Assembly (NCBI GenBank): GCA_002163115.1
Contig: MAAI01000090.1
Coordinates: 60,888-124,887 of the forward strand
Length of the DNA: 64,000 bases
Source of the DNA: Methylophaga sp. 41_12_T18
GTDB lineage: Bacteria > Pseudomonadota > Gammaproteobacteria > Nitrosococcales > Methylophagaceae
Direction of reading: 5' to 3'
In this document: piece by piece, positions 48,686-57,287 of the stretch
Position numbering within the stretch: position 1 is the stretch's first letter
Layout of the letters: every line of letters begins with the position of its first letter
The notes under the pieces: model-generated
What the model was told of the DNA's origin: nothing
Databases searched by the model: none
The model's input: only the letters and a program-made list of their open reading frames with translations
Translations under genes and position numbers: made by a program

Positions 48686-50602
48686 ATGAAGCAACAATCG
48701 GGTGTTAAATTAACCATCATTGCCGTGGTCTGTGGTATTGCAGCTGCAGCATTGACCGTGTTTTATTTGAAGCAAATTGAAACAAAATATAAAAAAGCCA
48801 GTAAACCAGTTCAACAAGAAATGGTTGCTGTGGTTGTGCCAAAACAGAACTTAAAAAAAGGCAGTGTGATTACCGCCCAATCTGTTGCTTCAAGGAAAAT
48901 ACCTAGAGAGTTTTTACCTTCAAATGCGGTGATGGCAAAAGATTTTAAAAAGTTGGTTAATAGAACCATTCTAATGTCGTTAGAAAAAGCTAAGCCGATC
49001 ACTTGGGAGGCGGTTACTGGTAAATCAGCCAAAACTTTCTCGGAAACGATAGAGCTAGGTCGTCGTGCTCGTAGCGTTAAAGTGAATAAAATAGATTCAT
49101 TCGATGGTTTATTACGGCCTGGTGATCATATTGATTTGATGGGTGACTTCACATTATCTGCTTTAGGTTTAGATTCTAATGTCCGGGTCAGTGGTTCAGA
49201 GCCATTACCGGAAGATATCATTATGCCGATTCTAGAAAATGTAGAAGTATTGGCAGCGGGTAAAGAAGATCTTTATGGCCGAAAATATGAACGTAGTTCA
49301 AATAAGAAGTCGGCTGACGGCTTTAATATGGAGTTCACGGTAATCAGTTTGAATTTAACACCTAAGCAAGTTGCTCGTGTTGAGTTAGCTGAAGGTGTCG
49401 GTGATATGTTTGCGGTGTTACGTCACCCTGATGATACCAGCGAGGCAGGATTTAAATACCTTGGCGTTGAATTGTTGCTGGAAAAAGATGAACCTGAAAA
49501 AGTAGACTTAGTTTTAGGTGCAGATGGCAAAGCTGTTGGCATGATCGTCGGAGACAATATTGTTGACGAAAATGGCAATATTGTTGGCAAGATAGTTAAT
49601 GGCAAAGCGGTCGGACTTGATGGTAAAGCGCTAGGTCAAATTGTTAATGATGTGGATGTTGACGATCCTTTATTGAATGTAGCTGAAGTAGTCGATGTGG
49701 TTCGTGATGCTAATGGCAACATTATTGGTAAAGTTGTAGATGGCAAAATTATTGATGAGTTTGGCAATATTGTGGGTGAAGTCAAAGATGGTCAAGCAGT
49801 TAGCTTATCAGGAGGAGTGATAGGCACCGTCGAGAAAAATGTCAGCCTCGATGTTAATGGCAATGAAGTTGACTTAACCGGCTCAGAGGCCGCGGCTGCT
49901 AAAGATGCTACCCATACTGCGCAAGTGGTTCGTGATGCCAACGGTAATATCATCGGTAAAGTTGTAGACGGGCAGGTTGTTGATGCGAATGGTAATGTTA
50001 TCGGTAAAGTCACTGCATCAGGCCAAGTACAAGGTCTTGATGGCAAGAGTTTAGGTACCGTCGAGTCTGTCATTGTTGATAGTTCGGGCAATGTTTTAGC
50101 AGCAGAAACAGAGGTGGTTCGAGATGCTAACGGCAATATCATCGGTAAAGTGGTTAATGGTCAATTAATCGATGAGCACGGTAATGTGATTGGCACTGTT
50201 GACGAATCTGGTAATGCTGTGGGCCTTAATGGTGAGCAGTTAGGAACCGCTGAAACGGTGATGCTGGATGATAACGGTGAAGTTGTTGGTTCCATATCTG
50301 AAGTAGTACGTGATGCTAATGGCAACATTGTTGGTCGGGTGGTAAATGGCCAAGTGATCGATATCAATGGCAAGGTTGTAGGCCAAGTTAACGATGATGG
50401 TTCAGTAGTCGGATTAGATGGCGAATCACTAGGCACAGTAGAAACTGTAGTGACGGGTAACTCTGGTTCATTAATTGCTACTGAGCAGACTGGTGATGAA
50501 ACAATAGCGGGTATCAATGGAAGCAGTGATTATGTTGATTTCATTTCTGGCGGTACAGCTGAAGATGGCATCGTACCGGTTATTAAAGTACGTAAAGAGT
50601 AA
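48686..50602 (+). CDS. cpaB: CpaB/RcpC-like Tad protein with C-terminal repeat extension
   Basis: Periplasmic Tad assembly protein of 638 residues, against about 250-350 in most relatives. Residues 8-30 are the membrane anchor, 46-110 the SAF domain (VAVVVPKQNLKKGSVITAQSV), and about 120-270 the rest of the conserved CpaB core (RRARSVKVN, PGDHIDLMG, LNLTPKQVARVELAEG, AVLRHPDD). From 274 to about 595 runs a tandem array with VVRDANGNIIGKVVDG or close variants at 338, 414, 477 and 540, plus a degenerate unit at 285-310. The period is 63 residues for the last three. The repeats probably form a beta-solenoid or stacked strands. Such an extension is unusual. Confidence 0.88.
   Translation: MKQQSGVKLTIIAVVCGIAAAALTVFYLKQIETKYKKASKPVQQEMVAVVVPKQNLKKGSVITAQSVASRKIPREFLPSNAVMAKDFKKLVNRTILMSLEKAKPITWEAVTGKSAKTFSETIELGRRARSVKVNKIDSFDGLLRPGDHIDLMGDFTLSALGLDSNVRVSGSEPLPEDIIMPILENVEVLAAGKEDLYGRKYERSSNKKSADGFNMEFTVISLNLTPKQVARVELAEGVGDMFAVLRHPDDTSEAGFKYLGVELLLEKDEPEKVDLVLGADGKAVGMIVGDNIVDENGNIVGKIVNGKAVGLDGKALGQIVNDVDVDDPLLNVAEVVDVVRDANGNIIGKVVDGKIIDEFGNIVGEVKDGQAVSLSGGVIGTVEKNVSLDVNGNEVDLTGSEAAAAKDATHTAQVVRDANGNIIGKVVDGQVVDANGNVIGKVTASGQVQGLDGKSLGTVESVIVDSSGNVLAAETEVVRDANGNIIGKVVNGQLIDEHGNVIGTVDESGNAVGLNGEQLGTAETVMLDDNGEVVGSISEVVRDANGNIVGRVVNGQVIDINGKVVGQVNDDGSVVGLDGESLGTVETVVTGNSGSLIATEQTGDETIAGINGSSDYVDFISGGTAEDGIVPVIKVRKE
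49505..50470 (+). repeat. Tandem coding repeats within cpaB
   Basis: In-frame repeats of about 189 bases (starts at 49925, 50114 and 50303; an earlier one at 49697, 228 bases before), each beginning with codons for VVRDANGNI. The nucleotide copies have diverged at many third positions while the protein stays close, which indicates selection on the protein rather than recent duplication. Confidence 0.85.
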
Positions 50603-50664
50603 TTGATACTTTAAACGTATTACTTAGACCTAATTCATTAAAAATAAACTTAAGAAGTAAATTT

Positions 50665-52158
50665 ATGAAGCAACTAACCTTTAAATCGACATTTTTATTC
50701 TTGCTCATGGCATGCCTGTTTAGCCTGTCCGCTGTGGAGGCAAAGTCTAAACGGGTACTGGCTAACAGCATGACATTGTATGTTGGTGAGTCGAAAGTGA
50801 TTAAGGCCGAAAATGTTGAGCGTATCTCTGTTGGTAAAACCGATCTTCTCAGTACAACCTTATTAAAAAATGGTGAGATTGTGCTTAATGCTGATGCTGA
50901 GGGTGAAACCAATATGCAAGTGTGGTTTGCTGATGGTCATCGTGAGCGTTTATCGGTGGTGATTGTGACCAGTAACGGCTGGCGTGAATCGGCAGAAATT
51001 AAAGAGCTGTTAAAAGATGTGCCTGGCATCAAGGTGACCACTTTAGGTCGCCGTGTGGTAGTTGATGGTGAATTAAAAGCACGTGACCTCGAGCGAGTTA
51101 ATATTCTTAAGGAACGTTATGCTGATATTTTAGTTTTAGCTAGAACAATCACGACGGATAAAGAAGTGTTAGAAATTAAAACCTTTTTGCAAGATATCCC
51201 AGGAATTAAAATTAGTGTGATTGACCAACAAGTCGTGATCGACGGCTATTTACAAGCTCGTGACTTAGAACGTATTGAGCTATTAAAAGAGCGTTACCCG
51301 GACATTTTGGTATTAGCAAGAGCCATCACCGCATTCGAAGAAAAAATGATTTACTTCGATGTGCGTGTCACTGAGTTTGCTAAAGATCAAACTGAAAATT
51401 TGGGTATTAATTGGCAGACTAGCTTTTTAGGTCCGCAGGTTAATTTGGCAACCAATATCACTCATGCAGGTGAGGCGACGCCTGACTTTAGTGGTAACTC
51501 ATCAAATGGTGCATTTGATAACTTTGCGACTGATGCTGCTGGCAGTGCTGCATACTTTGGTATAGCGACAGAAATCTCGTCAATTATTGATTTGCTAGAA
51601 CAGTCTGGTTCAGCGTTAACATTAGCTAATCCACGGTTAAGTGCTCGCAGTGGTGGTACTGCTGATTTAACAGTGGGTGGGGAAGTGCCAGTGGTGACCA
51701 GTTCAATTAATGGTTCGAGCGTTGAATATAAGGATTACGGCATTATCTTAAGCATCGAGCCGACTTTAGATACTTATAACAATCTAACTGCCAAAGTGGA
51801 TGTGGCAATTAGTCAGTTAGATTTAGCTAATGCAGTTTCTGGTCAACCCGCATTTAAAAAACGGGCGACAACCAATGACGTTAAATTAACACCTGGCGAA
51901 ACCTTAGTGCTTTCTGGTTTAATTACCCGTGAAGAGCAAGAAAGTATCAATGGCGTGAAATGGTTAGCTGACATTCCAGTGTTAGGTGCATTATTTAAGT
52001 CGAAGAGTTTTGTAAAAGGCGAAACAGAAATGGTTATTTTCATCACGCCTACCGTTATTGATAAATTGGATGCGGGCGTGAATAAAGCTGAAATCGATCG
52101 TGCAGCTAGAATGGTTGAAGTATTTGAAGAGAATAAATCGACTGGTTTGATGGATTAA
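50665..52158 (+). CDS. cpaC: Tad pilus secretin (CpaC/RcpA)
   Basis: Outer-membrane channel of the pilus, 497 residues. A signal peptide (to about residue 26) is followed by the RcpA/CpaC N-terminal domain (YVGESKVIKAENVERISVGKTDLL), then two near-identical domains at 110-162 and 168-222 (period 59 residues; shared core PGIK, VDG or IDG, ARDLER, LKERY-DILVLAR), and the secretin core (about 225-475) with YFDVRVTEF, LANPRLSARSGGTADLTVGGEVP, YGIILSIEPTL and VLSGLITREEQESINGVKWLADIPVLGALF. The doubled domain is BON-like in pattern. Confidence 0.94.
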   Translation: MKQLTFKSTFLFLLMACLFSLSAVEAKSKRVLANSMTLYVGESKVIKAENVERISVGKTDLLSTTLLKNGEIVLNADAEGETNMQVWFADGHRERLSVVIVTSNGWRESAEIKELLKDVPGIKVTTLGRRVVVDGELKARDLERVNILKERYADILVLARTITTDKEVLEIKTFLQDIPGIKISVIDQQVVIDGYLQARDLERIELLKERYPDILVLARAITAFEEKMIYFDVRVTEFAKDQTENLGINWQTSFLGPQVNLATNITHAGEATPDFSGNSSNGAFDNFATDAAGSAAYFGIATEISSIIDLLEQSGSALTLANPRLSARSGGTADLTVGGEVPVVTSSINGSSVEYKDYGIILSIEPTLDTYNNLTAKVDVAISQLDLANAVSGQPAFKKRATTNDVKLTPGETLVLSGLITREEQESINGVKWLADIPVLGALFKSKSFVKGETEMVIFITPTVIDKLDAGVNKAEIDRAARMVEVFEENKSTGLMD

Positions 52159-52167
52159 GGTGATACC

Positions 52168-53847
52168 GTGTTTGAGATTAAAATTGTAGACAAAAAAGGC
52201 CGTGATGTAGACAGTGTTCGCTGTGGTGCAGATAGCTGTGAAATTGGTAGTTCTCGTGATGGTATTTTACGTATTCGGGGGTGGCGTGTTGCACCTAGAC
52301 ATGCCAAGTTTACGAAAGAATTATCAGGAGTATTTGTTGAAGATTTAAGTAATGGTTATGGCATCACAGTTAATGGTGATGTTATTGATGGCCGTTATGG
52401 CCCGGTGCAAGAGAGTGATGACTTAGGCATTGCTAACTATACAATTGGTATCACTAGTGTTGATGTCGTTGATGAGCAGTCATCAAACGAAGATAGCTTT
52501 GTTGATGATACAAATGAGTTGAATATCGAAACAACTGTTACTGAGCAAAGTAATGGGCAAGATGATTTACGTTCTCAGTACATGGAGTGGGCACGGTTCT
52601 CTCATCAAGAACTATTACGTCAAATGGATTTACGACGGATGCAACTGGATGAGCTGACACCTGAGTTGGTACGTGAGCAGTTGTCCGCTTTGGTTAAGGA
52701 AATTATTGCGTCAGCAGCGTCACGATTACCTGCAGAAATTGATCAAGAAAAACTGAGTAAAATTGTTTTAGATGAAGCGATAGGCTTAGGTGCATTAGAG
52801 GAGTTATTGGCCAATGAAGATATTACTGAAATTATGGTCAATGCCTACAATGATATTTATGTTGAAAAAGCAGGTAAATTAACCAAAAGTGAGGTGACAT
52901 TTACCAGTAATGATGCGGTTATGGCAACAATTGAACGTATTATTTCACCTCTAGGGCGGCGTATTGATGAAAGCTCCCCCATGGTGGATGCTCGTCTCCC
53001 TGATGGTTCTCGTGTAAATGCAATTATTCCACCACTGGCTCTACGTGGGCCATGTATTACTATTCGTAAATTCTCAGAACGGAAACTAACGGATCGCGAT
53101 TTGATACGCTTTGCTACTTTGAATGAGTCGATGGTGACCTTTATTCGTATGTGTGTTGAACAACGTAAGAATATTATTGTTTCTGGTGGTACAGGCTCAG
53201 GTAAGACAACGTTATTAAATATTTTATCCAACTATATACCCATAACTGAACGTGTAGTAACGGTGGAAGATGCGGCTGAGTTGAAGTTGGTGCAGCCTCA
53301 TGTTGTTTCTTTAGAAGCCCGACCAGCAAATATGGAAGGGCGAGGTCAAGTCACTATTCGTGACTTGGTGAAGAACTGTTTACGGATGCGACCTGATCGC
53401 ATTGTTGTCGGTGAGTGTCGTGGTGGTGAAGCACTCGATATGTTGCAGGCAATGAATACCGGCCATGATGGCTCGTTAACTACTGCTCATGCCAATACAC
53501 CTCGTGATATGTTGCGCCGAATGGAAGTGATGGTATTAATGGCCGGTATGGATTTACCGGTATCAGCGATACGAGAACAAATTGGTTCTGCTGTCCATAT
53601 TGTTATCCAGCAATCTCGCTTTGGTGATGGTACTCGTAAAATAACTAATATCAGTGAAATTACCGGCATTGAAAGTGGCACTATTCAGTTGAACGATATC
53701 TTTAGATACCAGCAAAATGGTTTTGATGATGACGGCCAAGTCAAAGGCGAATTTATGGCAACTGGCATGGTACCCAAGTTCTATGAAGAACTAAGGGAGC
53801 GTGGCGTGGAAGTGGATATGAGTATATTTCAAGAGCCTGTGGCGTAA
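52168..53847 (+). CDS. cpaF: Tad pilus ATPase with N-terminal FHA domain (CpaF/TadA)
   Basis: Hexameric ATPase driving pilus assembly, 559 residues. Residues 1-98 form an FHA domain: CEIGSSRDGI, VAPRHAKF and DLSNGYGITVNG occupy the Gly/Ser-Arg, Ser/Arg-His and Asn-Gly positions of the fold. A linker to about 135 leads to the CpaF domain with Walker A SGGTGSGKT (339-347), Asp/Walker B region DRIVVGECRGGE and the His box SLTTAHANTP. The fusion suggests that phosphothreonine recognition or a scaffold contact regulates or localises the ATPase. Start: GTG at 52168 with AAGGTG upstream. There is no separate TadZ gene next to it. Confidence 0.92.
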   Translation: MFEIKIVDKKGRDVDSVRCGADSCEIGSSRDGILRIRGWRVAPRHAKFTKELSGVFVEDLSNGYGITVNGDVIDGRYGPVQESDDLGIANYTIGITSVDVVDEQSSNEDSFVDDTNELNIETTVTEQSNGQDDLRSQYMEWARFSHQELLRQMDLRRMQLDELTPELVREQLSALVKEIIASAASRLPAEIDQEKLSKIVLDEAIGLGALEELLANEDITEIMVNAYNDIYVEKAGKLTKSEVTFTSNDAVMATIERIISPLGRRIDESSPMVDARLPDGSRVNAIIPPLALRGPCITIRKFSERKLTDRDLIRFATLNESMVTFIRMCVEQRKNIIVSGGTGSGKTTLLNILSNYIPITERVVTVEDAAELKLVQPHVVSLEARPANMEGRGQVTIRDLVKNCLRMRPDRIVVGECRGGEALDMLQAMNTGHDGSLTTAHANTPRDMLRRMEVMVLMAGMDLPVSAIREQIGSAVHIVIQQSRFGDGTRKITNISEITGIESGTIQLNDIFRYQQNGFDDDGQVKGEFMATGMVPKFYEELRERGVEVDMSIFQEPVA

Positions 53848-53890
53848 TGGTGACTAACATGAAACTATCTACTCAACAAGGATGGCTGCA

Positions 53891-54763
53891 ATGATCCAAG
53901 AGTTAGTCGGTGTTGGTTTATTGGCCATCATTGTGATGTTGGTATTTATTTCTGTTTCTATGTTAATAGCAATGACTGGTAAACAGATGAAAGGTGGTGT
54001 TGGGACATACAAGCAAAAGTTTTTGCACAACGCTAACAGCCAATTGGCTGATATGTTTGTTTTTACCGATGTCAGCTATTTATTTTTAATCAATGTTATC
54101 GCCATGATTGTTATTCCATTCCTAGCTCATTATTTGTTTGAACTTTGGATAGTGACATGGACGGTATTAGGCATCGTGTTGTTAATTCCAGGTTTAGTTT
54201 GGGCTTCATTACGTAAGAAACGCCTTAATAAATTTGAAGAACAACTGCCAGATGCTTTTATGATGTTATCAAGCAGCTTACAGTCTGGTGCTAGCTTAAA
54301 CATGGCATTAGAAGCGGTTACTAAACAATCACCTGCACCACTTAATCAAGAGTTTGGTTTACTGATTAAACGGATGCGATTAGGTGTTAGTTTGGATGAT
54401 GCCTTATTAGAGTTAGAGCAGCGTATACCGATTCAAAGTTTTGTGATGGCAAGTTCGGCTATTCGAATCAGTCGTGAAGTGGGGGGGAACTTGGTTGAAA
54501 CCATTAATAGCATGGCACGTACTTTACGGCGTAAAAAAATGATGGAAGGTAAGATCGATAGTTTGACGGCGCAAGGTCGAGCGCAAGGCTTATTTATGGC
54601 TATGCTACCGATAATTATGGCCGGCTTACTTAGTTTGCTTGAACCAGAAGCAATGCGAAAACTATTTACTACCAAAGAAGGTTTGGCGGTGTTAGCCGTT
54701 ATGGTGGTAATGGAAATTCTTGGTTATATCTTTATTCGTAAAGTTACCAGCATTGATACCTGA
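53891..54763 (+). CDS. tadB: Tad pilus inner-membrane protein TadB
   Basis: Type II secretion F-domain protein of 290 residues forming the inner-membrane platform. Hydrophobic segments lie at about 5-27, 58-80, 85-105, 240-260 and 265-285; the F domain between has FEEQLPDAFMMLSSSLQSGASLNMALEAV and SAIRISREVGGNLVETINSMARTLRRKKMMEGKI. I chose the ATG at 53891, which has AAGGA at good distance; the ATG at 53882 lies directly on that sequence. It follows cpaF and precedes tadC by 13 bases. Confidence 0.93.
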   Translation: MIQELVGVGLLAIIVMLVFISVSMLIAMTGKQMKGGVGTYKQKFLHNANSQLADMFVFTDVSYLFLINVIAMIVIPFLAHYLFELWIVTWTVLGIVLLIPGLVWASLRKKRLNKFEEQLPDAFMMLSSSLQSGASLNMALEAVTKQSPAPLNQEFGLLIKRMRLGVSLDDALLELEQRIPIQSFVMASSAIRISREVGGNLVETINSMARTLRRKKMMEGKIDSLTAQGRAQGLFMAMLPIIMAGLLSLLEPEAMRKLFTTKEGLAVLAVMVVMEILGYIFIRKVTSIDT

Positions 54764-54776
54764 TAGGTGAATAGAA

Positions 54777-55661
54777 ATGATAGATGATTTAATTGCCTTA
54801 TCGGCAGGAGCAAGCTTAGGCGCAGCAGTGACAAGTGTCATTTTGTTTGTTGCTGTTATTGTCAATATGCTTGATAACGAGCGCCGTTTATATATGGATG
54901 CGCCGCCGGCTTTTATGATGCCAGTGTGGCCATTAGTTAAAATTGTAAGTTATTTTATTGGTAATAATTTACCGGTTAACTATTTGGCGAAGATAGATGC
55001 AAAACTACAAAAAAATGGCCTGAGCTTTGCGATTACTGCTGAAGAGTATTTTTCAGTATGTTTGGTCTTTGCTCTAGTATTTCCAGCCATTGCATTATTA
55101 CCCTTAGCTAGTTCGGGCAGTGTCGATCCTAGTATATTAATTATCTTGGCGTTAGTCGGTTTTATCATCCCAGAAGCCTGGGTTAAAGATACCCGCCGAA
55201 AACGTGATGTGGCTATTATTCAAACCTTACCCATTTATTTAGATTATTTGAGTATGTGTGTTGATGCTGGTCTTAACTTTTCGGGAGCGTTAAAACAAGC
55301 GGTTGAAAAAGGCCCAGCAGGCGCGATGAAAAATGAGTTTCGAATTGTACTGCGTGATATTAACTCTGGCCAAACTCGTGCAGGTGCGTTAACTCGGTTA
55401 GACCAGCGTTTAGATTTAAAAGATGTATCGGTATTTGTCAGTGCGGTGATTCAGGCTGAAAAAATGGGTTCGAGTATGCGTGAAACTTTATTGATTCAAG
55501 CCGAACAGCGACTTGATGAGCGCTTTCAACGGGCTGAAAAAATGGCGATGGAAGCCCCCGTTAAACTGGTTATTCCACTGATCACGTTTATCTTTCCATT
55601 GACGTTTATTATCCTGTTATTCCCAATTGTGGTTAAATTTCTTGAACAAGGCACATTGTGA
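54777..55661 (+). CDS. tadC: Tad pilus inner-membrane protein TadC
   Basis: Second T2SSF-domain platform protein, 294 residues. After membrane segments near 10-33 and about 90-135, the F domain reads IIQTLPIYLDYLSMCVDAGLNFSGALKQAVEKGPAG and SVFVSAVIQAEKMGSSMRETLLIQAEQRLDERFQRAEKMA, then a closing segment LVIPLITFIFPLTFIILLFPIVV. TadB and TadC form the platform together. The stop overlaps the DUF192 gene start (GTGA). Confidence 0.93.
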   Translation: MIDDLIALSAGASLGAAVTSVILFVAVIVNMLDNERRLYMDAPPAFMMPVWPLVKIVSYFIGNNLPVNYLAKIDAKLQKNGLSFAITAEEYFSVCLVFALVFPAIALLPLASSGSVDPSILIILALVGFIIPEAWVKDTRRKRDVAIIQTLPIYLDYLSMCVDAGLNFSGALKQAVEKGPAGAMKNEFRIVLRDINSGQTRAGALTRLDQRLDLKDVSVFVSAVIQAEKMGSSMRETLLIQAEQRLDERFQRAEKMAMEAPVKLVIPLITFIFPLTFIILLFPIVVKFLEQGTL

Positions 55662-56011
55662 AACAGGGCAAGATCGTAATAGCTGGACAGCAGGGTAGGC
55701 ATATATATCTACCTGCTATGCAAACAACGACAGCAACAGAGCGAATGAAGGGCTTATTGGCACTGCCACCATTAACAGGTGACGAAGCCTTTTGGATTTC
55801 GCCCTGTAATTCAGTTCATACTTTTGGTATGGCTTATGAATTAGACCTTATTTTTGTAAATAAAAAAAATATCATTTGCGGTCTAGTACCACAGGTTAAA
55901 AAATGGCGTATGCGGTTTTGTTTACGAGCTCATTCAACAATTGAGTTACGTTCAGGCGTTATTGCCCGCAATGCGATCAAAATAGGAGATGAATGTCTAT
56001 GGCAAAGTTAA
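55658..56011 (+). CDS. DUF192 family protein
   Basis: A 117-residue protein in the Tad operon, starting at GTG within a GTGA overlap with tadC. Family motifs are ATERMKGLLALPPL, the FWISPCNSVHTFGMAYELDLIFVNK stretch, VKKWRMRFCLRAHSTIELRSGVIARNAIKIGD. Unlike many exported DUF192 proteins it has no signal peptide. Small DUF192 genes are known to occur in Tad loci of Gram-negative bacteria; the function is not established. It overlaps tadD by 19 bases. Confidence 0.82.
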   Translation: MKQGKIVIAGQQGRHIYLPAMQTTTATERMKGLLALPPLTGDEAFWISPCNSVHTFGMAYELDLIFVNKKNIICGLVPQVKKWRMRFCLRAHSTIELRSGVIARNAIKIGDECLWQS

Positions 56012-56448
56012 TATTGCTAGTTACGCTGCTCAGCATATTATCTGCTTGTAGCCAGAATCAGACCAAGCAAGTGCAGAATACGTTAAAGCTTCAAATCGAA
56101 GCAGATAATTATTATGCACAAGGAAATTGCCAACAAGCCTTAGTTCTATACCGAGAATTAGTTGAGACAGTGAGTAACGATAGTAAAAGTTTATTGAGAA
56201 TTGGTAATTGTCATGCGAAGTCTGAAGATTATGCTGCTGCTGAACTTGCCTATCAACAAGCATTAAGCCGTGATATTCATTTTTCTAAAGCTTGGTATAA
56301 CCTCGCTTATATTCGAGCTAAAGTGTTAGCCAAAACAGTTGCTGACATGCATGATAACGTCGATCCAAACTCTGTCGAGGCGAGCAAAATTCGTAGCTTG
56401 GCAGTGGAAGTATTAAAGCCATTTAATCTGCAAATAGAATCTAAGTAG
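55993..56448 (+). CDS. tadD: TadD-like TPR lipoprotein
   Basis: A 151-residue lipoprotein with lipobox LSAC (Cys19) and two to three TPR motifs (EADNYYAQGNCQQALVLYREL, SLLRIGNCHAKSEDYAAAELAY, SKAWYNLAYIRAKVL). TadD homologues are outer-membrane pilotins that help the secretin and are required for pilus production. The ATG at 55993 sits four bases from AGGAG; the ATG at 55999 would have a more usual spacing, and either is possible. It overlaps the DUF192 gene. Confidence 0.85.
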   Translation: MSMAKLILLVTLLSILSACSQNQTKQVQNTLKLQIEADNYYAQGNCQQALVLYRELVETVSNDSKSLLRIGNCHAKSEDYAAAELAYQQALSRDIHFSKAWYNLAYIRAKVLAKTVADMHDNVDPNSVEASKIRSLAVEVLKPFNLQIESK

Positions 56449-56459
56449 TAAGCGTCGTA

Positions 56460-57287
56460 ATGAGAGTAAATAAACCAATACAATCTATTCTTCAAGGTCA
56501 GGCAATGGTGGAGTTCCTGATTGTTATTCCGGTATTAATTTTGCTTATTTTTGGTGCAATACAAATCGGTTTAATTTATTCAGCAAAAACAACCCTTAAC
56601 TATGCCACGTTTCAATCGGCAAGGCTGGGTGCGGTTAATCATGCGACTTATACCTCACTACGTCGAGGTTTAGTACAAGGTCTGGCACCCTTATTTACAT
56701 CATCTGCTTCGCTTACCAGCTTGAAAGATGATGTGGCAGCAGGGATTGATAGCAAGGGTACAAAACGTGATGCAGTTTCTGAAGTCGATAACTATACGCG
56801 TATTATCCGCATTAGCCCGCTGAGCAGTCATTTTGAAGATTCAGCATTTGGTATTGAAAATGATGATGGCTTCAATCAAATCCCTAATGATAATTTGATG
56901 TATCGACCTGATGACTTGGTGGATGATGCATCAATTCAAGATGCCAATTTACTTAAGATTAGGGTGCAATATTGTTATAAGTTGATGGTGCCTTTAGTGA
57001 ATAGAGTGATTGGCAGCTTAAGTGAACTCAATAATCAACGCACTAACCAAGCAGTGTATGAAACGGTTAATGATCCACGCTTTGCTGATGCCAATAGGTT
57101 TTATAGTGATCAGGCTGCAGGTGTCCTAGCAAGTTATGATGATTTGTGTGGCGATCGTGCTGCAAGCAATGAAGGCTTTATTATCTTTGCTGATGTGATT
57201 GTACGGATGCAGTCTGCGGCATATGAAGAGGATGAAGGCGATATGGGCGCTAATATGTGTGATGGCGTTAAAATGGCTTGTCCGTAG
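56460..57287 (+). CDS. TadE-like minor pilin
   Basis: A 275-residue protein with the prepilin-like N-terminus LQGQAMVEFLIVIPVLILLIFGAIQIGLIYSAKTTLNYATFQSARLGAVNHA, the canonical TadE domain including the Glu at +5 (GQAMVEF, residues 13-19). The rest (about 60-275) is a polar extracellular domain, rich in Asp and Asn with several Cys (CYKLM, DLCGD, CDGVKMAC) that could form disulfides. It is the last gene of the Tad cluster, 11 bases after tadD; a weak AATCAGA/TCTGATT hairpin follows. Confidence 0.85.
   Translation: MRVNKPIQSILQGQAMVEFLIVIPVLILLIFGAIQIGLIYSAKTTLNYATFQSARLGAVNHATYTSLRRGLVQGLAPLFTSSASLTSLKDDVAAGIDSKGTKRDAVSEVDNYTRIIRISPLSSHFEDSAFGIENDDGFNQIPNDNLMYRPDDLVDDASIQDANLLKIRVQYCYKLMVPLVNRVIGSLSELNNQRTNQAVYETVNDPRFADANRFYSDQAAGVLASYDDLCGDRAASNEGFIIFADVIVRMQSAAYEEDEGDMGANMCDGVKMACP

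Noticed and set aside
49505..50470. CRISPR-like or satellite-like tandem repeats
   Set aside because: The repeats are in frame, have a 189-base period and differ mainly at silent positions, so they are protein repeats in the CpaB-like gene, not a CRISPR array or mobile repeat.
49423..50517. Several long minus-strand open frames opposite the CpaB gene
   Set aside because: Their repetitive Thr/Leu/Pro composition mirrors the coding repeats on the plus strand and no start signals are present.
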